NCBI GenBank assembly: GCA_030154445.1
Contig: JAGUQW010000006.1
Coordinates: 62,001-126,000 of the forward strand
Reading direction: 5' to 3'
DNA length: 64,000 bases
From: Spirochaetota bacterium
GTDB taxonomy: Bacteria > Spirochaetota > Brevinematia > Brevinematales > Brevinemataceae
Shown: piece by piece, positions 1 to 8,127 of the stretch
How positions within the stretch are numbered: the first letter of the stretch is position 1
How the letters are laid out: each line of letters opens with the position of its first letter
Made by a program: the position numbers and the translations under genes
The notes under the pieces: generated by a model
Database searches by the model: none
Seen by the model: only the letters and a program-made list of their open reading frames with translations
Told to the model about the DNA's origin: nothing

Positions 1-1
1 T

Positions 2-1639
2 GGTCAGATATTTCATGATACAAAAGAGTTTTTATTAATTTCTGATAATATACACAAAGGTTTGATGGGTATAGTAATTACTGATAACAAAAAGCCATCA
101 TGGGATATTTCTTTTATCAGTGATAGTATGAAATTTGTTAGTGAAGGAGCTTTGATACAAAATAATATACAAGCCACACTAAACTGGGATGTTCTTCTAA
201 ACAAATTAACCTTAAGCGGTGATGTACGTAAAGTGAAAGGTGATATAGGACTGTATACGACTATTAGTGGAGCTTTAAATAATCCAATAGTTAATGGTGA
301 ATTAGTAGGTGAAGATATTAATATCACTTTAAAATCTTTACGCAATACATTAAAGATCACTAACAAACAAATAATGTATATTTCAAACAATCAGATTAAC
401 ATTCCAGATATTACTATTAATGCAACAGGTGGGGGTACTTTTGGTTTGGATGGGTTTATTTCTATTCAAAATCAAACAATAGGAACAACAGATATTCGTT
501 TTTATAGTAAAGAAGTTAATGCTAGAGATAAAATATCCTTTTTAAATTGGAATTTAGAAGTACCCTATCTTTTTATAAAAGGAAAAACATATATTAATAA
601 TATTAATTTAAGTGGTACTATTGATGATTTAGATTTAGTTGCAGATATTAGTACTGAAAATTTGAATTTGGGCTTAGAGTTACAAGATACTTTAAAAACA
701 ACAAGTTCAGTACCAGAAAAAAATCCATTACTAGGTTTAGTAAGCATATTAAACCTAGATATTAATATTGATTTAAAGAATAAATCCCGATTTCTAAATC
801 AATTGTTTGATCTAGAATTTGAACAACAAAATCCAATTACTGTTGAAGGTAATATTGGTGATGGTACCGTTGTGTTTACAGGTGATTTTAATATTGAAAA
901 AGGTAGGGTATCGTATTTAAGTACTGATTTAAATGTTAGTTCAGGAGTGATGCAGTTCTCTGGAGATCAAGGAGATCCTTTCCCTTATATTTCATTAAAT
1001 ACAGAAACCCATCGAAATTCAAAAAATGAATTGATAGATATTTTTGTTAGTTTTTCAGGAAAATTACCTGATTTTGAATTATCTCAAATTTCTTCAGCTC
1101 CTGCCAAATCAAGATCTGAATTATTAAATTTATTAGGCTTTGGTAGTATTGAAGATTCTAGAACATCATCATCATCATCTGCTCAAGACTTGATTGCTAG
1201 CGGAGTTGAAGTAGCTGAAAACGCTTTATTTACAACGCCTTTAGCACGGCGTATTCAACGCTTGATACCTATAGATACTTTTCAAATAAAAACAGATGTA
1301 TTAGGGAATCTTACTCGTTCTGTAAATAATGGCTCAGGAAACGCTGTAACAGGATTAAGTATTCTTCATGGTTCAGAGCTAGAGATGGGTCAATATTTAC
1401 CAAGAATTGCAGGTTTACAATTCAAATATAATTTGAAATTAGAATCTCCAGATAACTCTAGTTTAGATTCTGGTAGTTTAAATCAAATACATAAAGCAGG
1501 TCTTGAATGGTCTAGTATATTACCTTATAATTGGCAAGGTGGGGTTGGAGTTAGTGTATTAGGCGAAGTAAAACCAAGTGCTCAAAATTCTTTTGAACCA
1601 GGAATCATATTGGAAGGTTCTCTCAAAAAAAGATTTTGA
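2..1639 (+). CDS. tamB: TamB (DUF490) translocation/assembly protein, C-terminal part, 5' end outside window
   Basis: The frame is open from the window edge, so this is the last 545 codons of a longer protein. TamB is an inner-membrane-anchored, periplasm-spanning beta-helical protein that works in outer-membrane biogenesis and phospholipid transport. The sequence shows long runs of short beta strands, then the family's C-terminal signature: a SGKLPDFEL block followed by a SRSELLNLLGFG block, then a basic region and a terminal strand ending in LKKRF. bamA follows 140 bases downstream on the same strand, the tamB-bamA adjacency common in diderms. A serine run (TSSSSSAQ) near the DUF490 core is a local oddity. 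The internal TTG/ATG near base 62 is not needed as a start because the frame continues upstream. Confidence 0.88.
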   Translation, partial: GQIFHDTKEFLLISDNIHKGLMGIVITDNKKPSWDISFISDSMKFVSEGALIQNNIQATLNWDVLLNKLTLSGDVRKVKGDIGLYTTISGALNNPIVNGELVGEDINITLKSLRNTLKITNKQIMYISNNQINIPDITINATGGGTFGLDGFISIQNQTIGTTDIRFYSKEVNARDKISFLNWNLEVPYLFIKGKTYINNINLSGTIDDLDLVADISTENLNLGLELQDTLKTTSSVPEKNPLLGLVSILNLDINIDLKNKSRFLNQLFDLEFEQQNPITVEGNIGDGTVVFTGDFNIEKGRVSYLSTDLNVSSGVMQFSGDQGDPFPYISLNTETHRNSKNELIDIFVSFSGKLPDFELSQISSAPAKSRSELLNLLGFGSIEDSRTSSSSSAQDLIASGVEVAENALFTTPLARRIQRLIPIDTFQIKTDVLGNLTRSVNNGSGNAVTGLSILHGSELEMGQYLPRIAGLQFKYNLKLESPDNSSLDSGSLNQIHKAGLEWSSILPYNWQGGVGVSVLGEVKPSAQNSFEPGIILEGSLKKRF

Positions 1640-1662
1640 TACTTATCATATAAATGCTACGC

Positions 1663-1691
1663 TTGATTTATTTTAATAAAAATAGTATACT
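1663..1691 (+). promoter_or_regulatory. Sigma-70-type promoter for bamA
   Basis: TTGATT (1663-1668), a 17-base spacer and TATACT (1686-1691) sit between tamB and bamA. They predict a transcript starting near 1698, so bamA can be expressed independently of tamB. Found by eye and not tested. Confidence 0.5.
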
Positions 1692-1779
1692 AACTTATTA
1701 AACTATTGCTCATATTTATTGCTCTAATAATATGTATTATATTTTAGTTTCAATTATAAATATAATTTGGAGTTACCCA

Positions 1780-4218
1780 TTGAAATTTTTTATAAGATTT
1801 TTTTTAGTTATAAGTTGTTTCGTCACACCTTATATATACTCACAAGATATATCAAAAATTATAGCAGAAATTAAGTTCCAAGGACTTAAATCAACAAGTG
1901 AAAGCGATGTTCTAAATGCTATTCAATTACGACCTGGAGATATATTCACTGCAGAAAAATTAAACTTTGCACTAAAAGATTTATATGCTATGCAGCGATT
2001 TCAAACAGCAAGAGTTGAGGTAAATAACACAAAATTTGGTGCAGTAATAACTTTTATTGTATCTGAAGAATCATTAATAGATAAGATTATATTTGAAGGT
2101 GTATCTCGTTTTAAATCAGGAAAATTAAAAGATGAAATCGATCTTAAAGAAGGAATGGCTTTTAGGGAAGCTGCAGTTCGAGCTGCTGTCTATACTTTGA
2201 AGCGATACTTTGAAAAAGAAGGTAATTTAGAAGCAGAAGTTACCTATCGTTTAGCGCCTATCAAACAATTACCTGGACAATATGATTTAATTTTTGAAGT
2301 TGCAGAAGGTCCGAAAATTGTTGTTCAAGATATTATTTTCACAGGAAATGAATCTTTTAAAGCAAATAAACTTCAAGGAATTATGAAAACTAAAAAGAAA
2401 CTTTGGATTTTCCGTAGTGGTGTGCTTAAAGAAGATGAATTTGCTTTAGACAAAGATATTATCCAAGCTTTTTATCAAGAAAATGGTTTTATGGATATGA
2501 CTATTTCTAATTTTTCTTGGAATACTGAAGATATTGCTGTAACTAATAAACAAGGTGAAATCACTAAAAAAACACGTGGTATTGTCCTAAGAATTGATAT
2601 TAAAGAAGGTTTACCGTACGCTGTTGGTGATTTTTCTTTTGAAAATAACACTATTTTTTCAGATAAAGAATTATTTCAGTATATAACTCTTAAAAAAGGT
2701 GATACCTATAATAAAACTTTAGTAGAACAAACAAGAGCTTTAATTTATAAAAAATATGCAGATAGAGGCTATCTATTTGCAAATATATCTGCTATTCAAG
2801 AAAAAAGAACTGCTAATATTATTGATACAGTTTTTGTTATATATGAAGGATCTAGAGCACATATAGAAAATATAAATGTTCGTGGTAATACAAAAACACT
2901 ACCAAGTGTTATTAAAAGATATATCCAAATTAAAGAAGGTGAACTATATATTAATAACAAACTTGAGCAAAGTTATAATAGACTTATGCAAACACAATTC
3001 TTTTCAGATGTTCGAGTAGAACCATCTCCAGGAAGTGCAGATGGTTTAGTTAATGTAGACTTTGTTGTTACAGAACAACAAACAGGTATGATAGAATTTC
3101 TTGTTGGTTATGGAACTGTTAGTGGATTTAGTGGTGGTATTAAATTATCAGAAAAAAATATGTTTGGACGTGGATTACAGATTTCTATACGTGGAGAATA
3201 CGGTGAAAATAGACAATTAGGTGAGATAACATTTACAGAACCATCTATTTTTAATTCTCCTTTTTCCATAAGTTTTATAGTTGGTGTTTTTAACAATCAA
3301 TATGTAGATATGCCTACAGATGAAAATCGAGATGGAATTATTGATGGAACAGATTTTGATTATGTCTTAGATGCTGATGGTGTACTAAATAGTTACGAGT
3401 CTGATAATAAGTATACAAGATTGAGCTTTCGTATTGGTTTGGCAGTTGGTATTCAGTTTGCTGTTTATTGGAATGCTAATGTTGGTTATGAGATTAATAT
3501 CTTTAAAGACTATCAAGCGACTTTCTCCACACCTCTAAAGTATGATGGTATTTGGCAAATAGATGATAATTTAATTGATTCACTTGCAGATGGAGAAAAT
3601 AGTTGGACATTACAAACTAGTATTTATACAACATTACGATTTAATAATACTGATGGTGGTTTATGGCCTACCAAAGGTATTAATACAGCTGTATTTGCAT
3701 CCTTTTCTGGAGGTATCCTAGGTGGAGATATTCATTTTATTAACTTAACATATAGTTTTGACTATTATATCAAACCATTTTGGGAATTAACAGTAGCTTT
3801 TCATTATGATATGGGATTTTTATTTCCTCAAATAGGACAAAAATTTTCTTTTAGAGATGCTAATTTAATGAATTTTGATGGTGTTTATAAAATGCGTGGT
3901 TGGTTAAATTACTTAACTAAAGGTGAAGGATCTTCTTATTTCTCTATTGAAACTCGTATACCTATTTGGAGTTTTATAGGAGCTGTTGCATTCTGGGATT
4001 ATGGAGCTATTTTTGCTAACTGGGAAGACTTTTCTTGGAGAAGACCTAATTATATTATGAGTTTTGGACTTGGTTTGGCTATTAATTTACCAGTATTACC
4101 GATACGGCTTTATGCAGCTCGTCCTGTAGAATGGAGAGGTACTTCGTTCCAACTTGCAAATAATCCAAATTTTTGGGAAGGATGGGAATTTGTTTTCTCA
4201 ATTCAAGGTTTATTTTAA
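1780..4218 (+). CDS. bamA: BamA, outer-membrane protein assembly factor
   Basis: BamA is the essential Omp85-family barrel that folds beta-barrel proteins into the outer membrane. I place the start at the TTG at 1780: GGAG lies at 1769-1772, and the protein then opens with a clean signal peptide (KFFIRFFLVISCF...YIYSQ). An ATG 48 bases upstream is in frame but has no ribosome site and would bury the signal. The 812-residue product has about five POTRA repeats (roughly residues 25-430) followed by a 16-strand surface-antigen barrel. The barrel includes a VAFWDYGAIF-like late strand and ends in an aromatic residue (IQGLF). A loop near the start of the barrel carries a DENRDGIIDGTD sequence that matches an EF-hand calcium loop. 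A long perfect hairpin terminator follows immediately. Confidence 0.95.
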   Translation: MKFFIRFFLVISCFVTPYIYSQDISKIIAEIKFQGLKSTSESDVLNAIQLRPGDIFTAEKLNFALKDLYAMQRFQTARVEVNNTKFGAVITFIVSEESLIDKIIFEGVSRFKSGKLKDEIDLKEGMAFREAAVRAAVYTLKRYFEKEGNLEAEVTYRLAPIKQLPGQYDLIFEVAEGPKIVVQDIIFTGNESFKANKLQGIMKTKKKLWIFRSGVLKEDEFALDKDIIQAFYQENGFMDMTISNFSWNTEDIAVTNKQGEITKKTRGIVLRIDIKEGLPYAVGDFSFENNTIFSDKELFQYITLKKGDTYNKTLVEQTRALIYKKYADRGYLFANISAIQEKRTANIIDTVFVIYEGSRAHIENINVRGNTKTLPSVIKRYIQIKEGELYINNKLEQSYNRLMQTQFFSDVRVEPSPGSADGLVNVDFVVTEQQTGMIEFLVGYGTVSGFSGGIKLSEKNMFGRGLQISIRGEYGENRQLGEITFTEPSIFNSPFSISFIVGVFNNQYVDMPTDENRDGIIDGTDFDYVLDADGVLNSYESDNKYTRLSFRIGLAVGIQFAVYWNANVGYEINIFKDYQATFSTPLKYDGIWQIDDNLIDSLADGENSWTLQTSIYTTLRFNNTDGGLWPTKGINTAVFASFSGGILGGDIHFINLTYSFDYYIKPFWELTVAFHYDMGFLFPQIGQKFSFRDANLMNFDGVYKMRGWLNYLTKGEGSSYFSIETRIPIWSFIGAVAFWDYGAIFANWEDFSWRRPNYIMSFGLGLAINLPVLPIRLYAARPVEWRGTSFQLANNPNFWEGWEFVFSIQGLF

Positions 4219-4230
4219 TAAAAAAAATAG

Positions 4231-4280
4231 TTACAACATAAAAAAAACAGTCTATTAAGACTGTTTTTTTTATGTTGTAA
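4231..4280. terminator. Bidirectional terminator with perfect 23-bp arms
   Basis: Arms at 4231-4253 and 4258-4280 are exact reverse complements with a 4-base loop. The GC-rich tip (CAGTCT/AGACTG) is followed on either strand by a T tract. The pairing continues through the A/T tracts into ten more mirrored bases (ttacaacata/tatgttgtaa). It ends bamA on the plus strand and the lipoprotein gene on the minus strand. Confidence 0.85.
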
Positions 4281-4286
4281 AAATCA

Positions 4287-4619
4287 CTAATTTAGATATA
4301 AAGAAAAAGAATTTTGTCCATTTTCTTCGTTTATTGTTAGTTTGTTACCATTAATATGAAACTCTGCTTTTGTATAAACACCTATGTTATGTTCCATATA
4401 ATAAGCAGTATTTTGATCTATAACTTCATTTATTTTGAGAGGAATAGAACCACCGATAAATACGAATTCTTTTCCATCATTAGAAAACCTACCTCTTTCA
4501 TTAATAAAAGCTTCTGTATCATAAGCAATTTTACCTTTTACTTGATTTAAAAAATGTTCTTTTGGGACACTGGAACAAGAAGTTGAAAAAACACTCAATA
4601 AGATTAATAATTTTATCAT
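4287..4619 (-). CDS. Small lipoprotein, member of the local paralogous family
   Basis: A 110-residue predicted lipoprotein. I place the start at 4619, not at an upstream in-frame ATG, because AAGGAG lies 6 bases before it and the product then opens MIKLLILLSVFSTSC, a short signal peptide with a relaxed spirochaete-like lipobox. After the cysteine, the sequence FLNQVKGKI resembles the F-[LI]-x(3)-G-[TK]-Y core seen in the other small lipoproteins at 6-8 kb. The rest is polar and beta-rich, with SFSLYLN at the end. I recognise no known domain. It lies downstream of flaB but is separated from it by a strong terminator, so it probably has its own promoter. Confidence 0.7.
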   Translation of the reverse strand: MIKLLILLSVFSTSCSSVPKEHFLNQVKGKIAYDTEAFINERGRFSNDGKEFVFIGGSIPLKINEVIDQNTAYYMEHNIGVYTKAEFHINGNKLTINEENGQNSFSLYLN

Positions 4620-4670
4620 AATATACTCCTTATACAAATAAATTAAACATATCATGACAAATATTCAAAT

Positions 4671-4730
4671 TTATTTATAAATCAAAAAAACTCCTAATCG
4701 AAATTAGGAGTTTTTTTGATTTATAAATAA
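4671..4730. terminator. Terminator of flaB with perfect 28-bp arms
   Basis: Arms at 4671-4698 and 4703-4730 pair perfectly around a 4-base loop (CGAA). The core is CTCCTAAT/ATTAGGAG flanked by A7/T7, and pairing runs a further 12 bases into the flanks. The structure begins two bases past the flaB stop codon. Confidence 0.88.
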
Positions 4731-4732
4731 TA

Positions 4733-5605
4733 TTATCTTAAAAGTTGTAAAACCATTTGTGACTGTTGGTTAGCTTGTGCTAACATAGCATTTGCAGCTT
4801 GCATCATGACTTGGTTTCTAGCGTGTACGCTGGATTCTTTAGCCATATTAGTATCACGAATTCGTGATTCTGCACTTTGAAGATTTTCGTATCCAACTTG
4901 GATAGAACGAGTTGCAGATTCTAGTCTATTTTGGTAAGCACCTAAATCAGCTCTTTGTGAGTTAACAGTGCGTAATGCTTGATCGACAAGACCAATAGTA
5001 GCGTTAGCAGAGTTTTGTGTACTTAAAGAAATGAAAGAAGCAGTTGCTGGATTTCCAATAGGTGATTTTAATCCAAGAGCTTGAGAATTCATGTTTCCAA
5101 TATTAAGTTGAACTCTTTCATCCATGTTTGCACCCATATGAATCCACATAGACGCAGTTGCTGGTTTTTCAGCAGTTGCTTTTTCAAATGTTCCAGTAAG
5201 CATTCTCATTCCATTGAATTGAGCTTGTGATGAAATACGATCTAATTCTGCAATCATTTGAGAAACTTCAACTTGGATATATTCTCTATCTTCATCTGTA
5301 TAGATACCGTTAGAAGATTGGATAGATAGTTCACGAATACGTTGTAAAATTTGTGTTGATTCAGCAAGATATCCTTCAGTAGTTTGGATAAAAGAAATAC
5401 CATCTTGAGTATTCATATTAGCACGGTTCAAACCTTTGATTTGAGCACGCATTTTTTCAGAAACAGCTAATCCAGAAGCATCATCACCAGCTCTGTTAAT
5501 TCTCATACCAGAAGATAATTTTTCCATAGTTTTACTATTAGCAAGACCTTGAACTTCCATTTGACGATTTCCAAAAATCGCAGATATATTATTATTAATA
5601 ACCAT
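4733..5605 (-). CDS. flaB: Flagellin FlaB (copy 1)
   Basis: A core filament protein of the periplasmic flagella, 290 residues. The start at 5605 follows GGAGG (5611-5615) and gives the canonical MVINNNISAIFGNRQ opening; upstream in-frame codons are leader sequence. The N-terminal D0/D1 helices contain [26 protein letters not shown], shortened here to the recognisable [20 protein letters not shown] block. A short variable centre has the spirochaete-type [10 protein letters not shown] motif, and the C-terminal D1/D0 helices end [17 protein letters not shown]. There is no D2/D3 insertion, as is usual for FlaB. The gene has its own sigma-28-like promoter and a strong terminator, so it is probably monocistronic. 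It is closer to the copy at 29944 than to the one at 28837. Confidence 0.96.
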   Translation of the reverse strand: MVINNNISAIFGNRQMEVQGLANSKTMEKLSSGMRINRAGDDASGLAVSEKMRAQIKGLNRANMNTQDGISFIQTTEGYLAESTQILQRIRELSIQSSNGIYTDEDREYIQVEVSQMIAELDRISSQAQFNGMRMLTGTFEKATAEKPATASMWIHMGANMDERVQLNIGNMNSQALGLKSPIGNPATASFISLSTQNSANATIGLVDQALRTVNSQRADLGAYQNRLESATRSIQVGYENLQSAESRIRDTNMAKESSVHARNQVMMQAANAMLAQANQQSQMVLQLLR

Positions 5606-5654
5606 AACATCCTCCATGATGTGTTTTATTACATGCATCCTTGCATATAATGAA

Positions 5655-5681
5655 TTATCGGATCAATTCTAAAAAAAATTA
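5655..5681 (-). promoter_or_regulatory. Sigma-28 (FliA)-like promoter of flaB copy 1
   Basis: Read on the minus strand: TAAT (5681-5678), exactly 15 bases, then TCCGATAA (5662-5655). This is close to the flagellar sigma-28 consensus TAAA-N15-GCCGATAA. It lies about 50 bases upstream of the flaB start. Confidence 0.6.
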
Positions 5682-5705
5682 GCTTTGTGTAGTATTTTTA
5701 TTTTT

Positions 5706-6047
5706 TTATTTATATGTATATAAAGATCTCTCTTGTAATTGTGGATTTAAGGAGTTTTCTATCATTTTTGCGAGACCAAATCCACCGATTTTTGAAGTGT
5801 TTTTTGCATATTCTGTATAAAGCATATCATCAAAAATTTCTTTTCCTGGGGATTCTTTTTCAGTGGTACTTTTGTTATTAATTGTTTTTCTCATTTCTTT
5901 AAACATCATTTCTATAAATAATGATTCGAATTCTTGAGATACCTCTTTGATTTTTTTATCATCTAGGGCTTTATTTTTTAATTGTGCGAACTCATGTGTT
6001 TGATTTCTGTTCATTGATGATGTGGCTTGTTGATTTATAATTTGCAT
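5706..6047 (-). CDS. flgJ: FlgJ-type flagellar rod-binding protein (N-terminal domain only)
   Basis: A 113-residue protein matching the rod-binding domain of FlgJ, which caps or chaperones assembly of the flagellar rod in the periplasm. The diagnostic stretch is FESLFIEMMFKEMRKT, then IFDDMLYTEYAK and GGFGLAKMIENSL. The muramidase half found in enterobacterial FlgJ is absent, as in many bacteria. I set the start at 6047 because GAGGA lies directly upstream; the ATG 18 bases further out would overlap that ribosome site. It precedes flaB on the same strand, so the two form a small flagellar locus, although flaB has its own promoter. Confidence 0.8.
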   Translation of the reverse strand: MQIINQQATSSMNRNQTHEFAQLKNKALDDKKIKEVSQEFESLFIEMMFKEMRKTINNKSTTEKESPGKEIFDDMLYTEYAKNTSKIGGFGLAKMIENSLNPQLQERSLYTYK

Positions 6048-6178
6048 AATTTCCTCGCTTTCCATAAAGAAATTTATATGAATATATAAAATATACTGTA
6101 CTGTTTATATTTTCGGATTTTTTAGAAAATTAATGAGCTTTTTTAGACAATTAATGTGTAAAACACAAAAAAATAGTA

Positions 6179-6679
6179 TTATAGTCGAGTAGAGAATGGG
6201 AGAGTTGTAGTTAGTTGTTCAGCATCTTTAGTATTATTTGCATATTCAGAAGAAAATATTAGATTGGTATTATTATCAAATTTTATTTTTAGATATCTGT
6301 TTTTTTTGATGAGTGATCCTGAATTTTCTATATTTGGACTCATAATTTCAAATATTGCGGAACAAATATCGTTTTGTAGAACATATTGAAATTGTATTAT
6401 AACTCGAGATACCCCTGTATAAATATCCATTTGTCCATAATTATCAATGTTAAAGATATCCATTGTACTAAATAAAGGATTGGGGATGTTAACAAAATAA
6501 TTATCTGGAGTATTTAATAAATCAGCTCCTGATGGATTAAGTTGGTATTGACCAAAAACAAAAGATAAATAAACTTCATTTCTTATATTAACAGGATTCG
6601 TATCAACACTACACGCTGTAATAATAATATTTATAATGACAGATAGGCTGACAATAACAATTTTTTTATATTTTTTCAT
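6179..6679 (-). CDS. Putative lipoprotein of unknown function
   Basis: A 166-residue predicted lipoprotein. The opening MKKYKKIVIVSLSVIINIII leads to a TAC lipobox cysteine, followed by a polar mature part. The FVFGQYQLN segment may correspond to the F-x(4)-G-[TQ]-Y core of the neighbouring small lipoproteins, but the protein is longer and the match is weaker. There is no clear ribosome site in front of the ATG. It lies 20 bases downstream of another lipoprotein gene on the same strand, so the two are probably co-transcribed. No domain recognised. Confidence 0.65.
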   Translation of the reverse strand: MKKYKKIVIVSLSVIINIIITACSVDTNPVNIRNEVYLSFVFGQYQLNPSGADLLNTPDNYFVNIPNPLFSTMDIFNIDNYGQMDIYTGVSRVIIQFQYVLQNDICSAIFEIMSPNIENSGSLIKKNRYLKIKFDNNTNLIFSSEYANNTKDAEQLTTTLPFSTRL

Positions 6680-6699
6680 TTTTGTACTCTATTATTTAT

Positions 6700-7047
6700 T
6701 TATGATATTTTTTTTGCAAAAGGTATCATATTCTCAAAAGATATATTATGAGATGATTTATTAGGAGTATTATAATATAAAATAATATTATCTAATTTAA
6801 TTGGAACATAATATTTAGTTCCATTACTTTTTTTAGTATAAATAGCTTCTGTGTCCGAAATGCCTTGATAAAAAAACATTTGAGTTTCTGGTGTTCCAGC
6901 CATGCTTCCTGTGCTATCAATAGAGAATTGTATAGACGGATCAGATAATAGTTCATAAGTTCCTCTGGCTTTTTGTCTAAAAAGATAAGTAATATCTTGG
7001 CAAGAGCTAAATATAGATAATACTAATAATACTAATAATTTTTTCAT
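6700..7047 (-). CDS. Small lipoprotein, member of the local paralogous family
   Basis: A 115-residue lipoprotein opening MKKLLVLLVLSIFSSC, with a strong G-rich ribosome site (AAGGGGGGG) just upstream of the ATG. After the cysteine, YLFRQKARGTYELLSD carries the family core G-T-Y. The C-terminus ISFENMIPFAK closely resembles VRFEHLVPIAI of the gene ending at 8073. This is the first gene of a minus-strand pair and is divergent from the lipoprotein gene at 7174. Function unknown; surface or periplasmic location is inferred from the lipobox. Confidence 0.72.
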   Translation of the reverse strand: MKKLLVLLVLSIFSSCQDITYLFRQKARGTYELLSDPSIQFSIDSTGSMAGTPETQMFFYQGISDTEAIYTKKSNGTKYYVPIKLDNIILYYNTPNKSSHNISFENMIPFAKKIS

Positions 7048-7120
7048 TTCCCCCCCTTTGATATAATATAAAAATACTCTTATAATAATATAATGTCTAA
7101 TTTTATTTTATTTTTTCAAT

Positions 7121-7158
7121 AAAAATTTATATCTTATTTTTATAAGATATAAATTTTT
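7121..7158 (+). repeat. Perfect 16-bp A/T inverted repeat abutting a ribosome binding site
   Basis: Arms at 7121-7136 and 7143-7158 are exact reverse complements with a 6-base loop. The 3' arm ends one base before GAGGAG (7160-7165), the ribosome site of the lipoprotein gene at 7174. In RNA this would make a hairpin directly upstream of the Shine-Dalgarno. It could stabilise the 5' end, affect initiation or act as a weak terminator; nothing here distinguishes these. Confidence 0.5.
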
Positions 7159-7173
7159 TGAGGAGAAATATTT

Positions 7174-7548
7174 ATGAAGATGATAAAAATATATTATACT
7201 ATTAGTGTATTCTTTATATTATTAATTATTACCTCTTCTTGCTCTATCTCAGCCGGAAAAGACTTTATTAATAATATAATGGGAACTTATGAAAGTTATA
7301 GAACAGCAGGGGTGATAAATATAGTGGATAGTGAGGGAAATATCTCTGAAAACAGTACAATAGTTTATCGTTTGTACCATGTTTTTACGGTCAATAAAGC
7401 CATCTATTGTGTTATTGATTCTACATATGGGGTAGGATATGTTCCTGTTTTTTATCAAACAGATATGTTGTATATTGGTAATAGTAGTGAAAATTATGAA
7501 GGTGTTAATTTTTCTACAGTTTCTTTATTTGGAATGAAAATCAATTAA
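7174..7548 (+). CDS. Small lipoprotein, member of the local paralogous family
   Basis: A 124-residue lipoprotein opening MKMIKIYYTISVFFILLIIT and reaching the lipobox cysteine at SSC. The mature part begins SISAGKDFINNIMGTYESY, a good example of the shared F-[IL]-x(3)-G-T-Y core. The C-terminal GVNFSTVSLFGMKIN corresponds in position to the end motif of its paralogues. The ribosome site GAGGAG is preceded by a 16-bp hairpin. No known domain. It is the first of two plus-strand members, divergent from the 6700-7047 gene. Confidence 0.72.
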   Translation: MKMIKIYYTISVFFILLIITSSCSISAGKDFINNIMGTYESYRTAGVINIVDSEGNISENSTIVYRLYHVFTVNKAIYCVIDSTYGVGYVPVFYQTDMLYIGNSSENYEGVNFSTVSLFGMKIN

Positions 7549-7635
7549 TTTTTATTTAATATCATAAGATTACTAGTAATAAAATTGATAAATATTTTCT
7601 ATTGTTTTATACTATAATCTTTAAGGATGTTTTCT

Positions 7636-8073
7636 ATGAAAAATATAATTTGGAAATTATTTAATATATTAATAGTTTTTATTGGCTTTACTTACTGTTC
7701 ACCAAATTTAGATGAAAAAAGTTTTCTACGAGATATTTCAGGTACATATACATTAAGTAAAACAGGGGTATCTTTTATCACAAGAGAACTTACAGGATAT
7801 GTTACAGAATCTGTAACAGAAGGAACAGAGTTAGAAATGAGAGGTGATGGTTCACTAAGTATAATATTTTCTCCTACATCATCTCAAAAAATAGCTCAAT
7901 TTATCAAATTGAAGTTAGAAAAGCAAGGATTGTATGAATTAGAAAATAAAAAAACTTATGTAGCTATGGGAAAAAAAGAATTGTTACTAATAGCAACTAC
8001 TAATAGTGAAATCAGTGAAAATAATGTTCGTTTCGAACATCTTGTACCTATAGCTATTGAAAAACCTCAATGA
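7636..8073 (+). CDS. Small lipoprotein, member of the local paralogous family
   Basis: A 145-residue predicted lipoprotein. I take the ATG at 7636 because AAGGA lies at 7623-7627, which overlaps an alternative ATG at 7627. The signal peptide runs MKNIIWKLFNILIVFIGFTYC; tyrosine at -1 makes the lipobox unusual, so lipidation is less certain. The mature N-terminus DEKSFLRDISGTYTLSKTG is the clearest form of the family core F-L-x(3)-G-T-Y. The C-terminus VRFEHLVPIAI matches that of the 6700-7047 product. The gene's stop codon is adjacent to and partly inside the following terminator stem. Confidence 0.7.
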   Translation: MKNIIWKLFNILIVFIGFTYCSPNLDEKSFLRDISGTYTLSKTGVSFITRELTGYVTESVTEGTELEMRGDGSLSIIFSPTSSQKIAQFIKLKLEKQGLYELENKKTYVAMGKKELLLIATTNSEISENNVRFEHLVPIAIEKPQ

Positions 8074-8121
8074 CAATCAATAAAAAAACACCTTATTAGA
8101 AGGTGTTTTTTTATTGATTGT
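8073..8121. terminator. Bidirectional terminator with perfect 22-bp arms
   Basis: Arms at 8073-8094 and 8100-8121 pair exactly around a 5-base loop. The ACACCTT/AAGGTGT tip is followed by a T tract on either strand, and the pairing extends into mirrored flanks (acaatcaat/attgattgt). It serves the convergent lipoprotein gene and recO. Confidence 0.85.
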
Positions 8122-8127
8122 TATAAA

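Noticed and set aside
4733-8073. Genomic island or prophage as the explanation for the lipoprotein cluster
   Set aside because: No integrase, transposase, attachment repeats or tRNA border, and base composition matches the surroundings.
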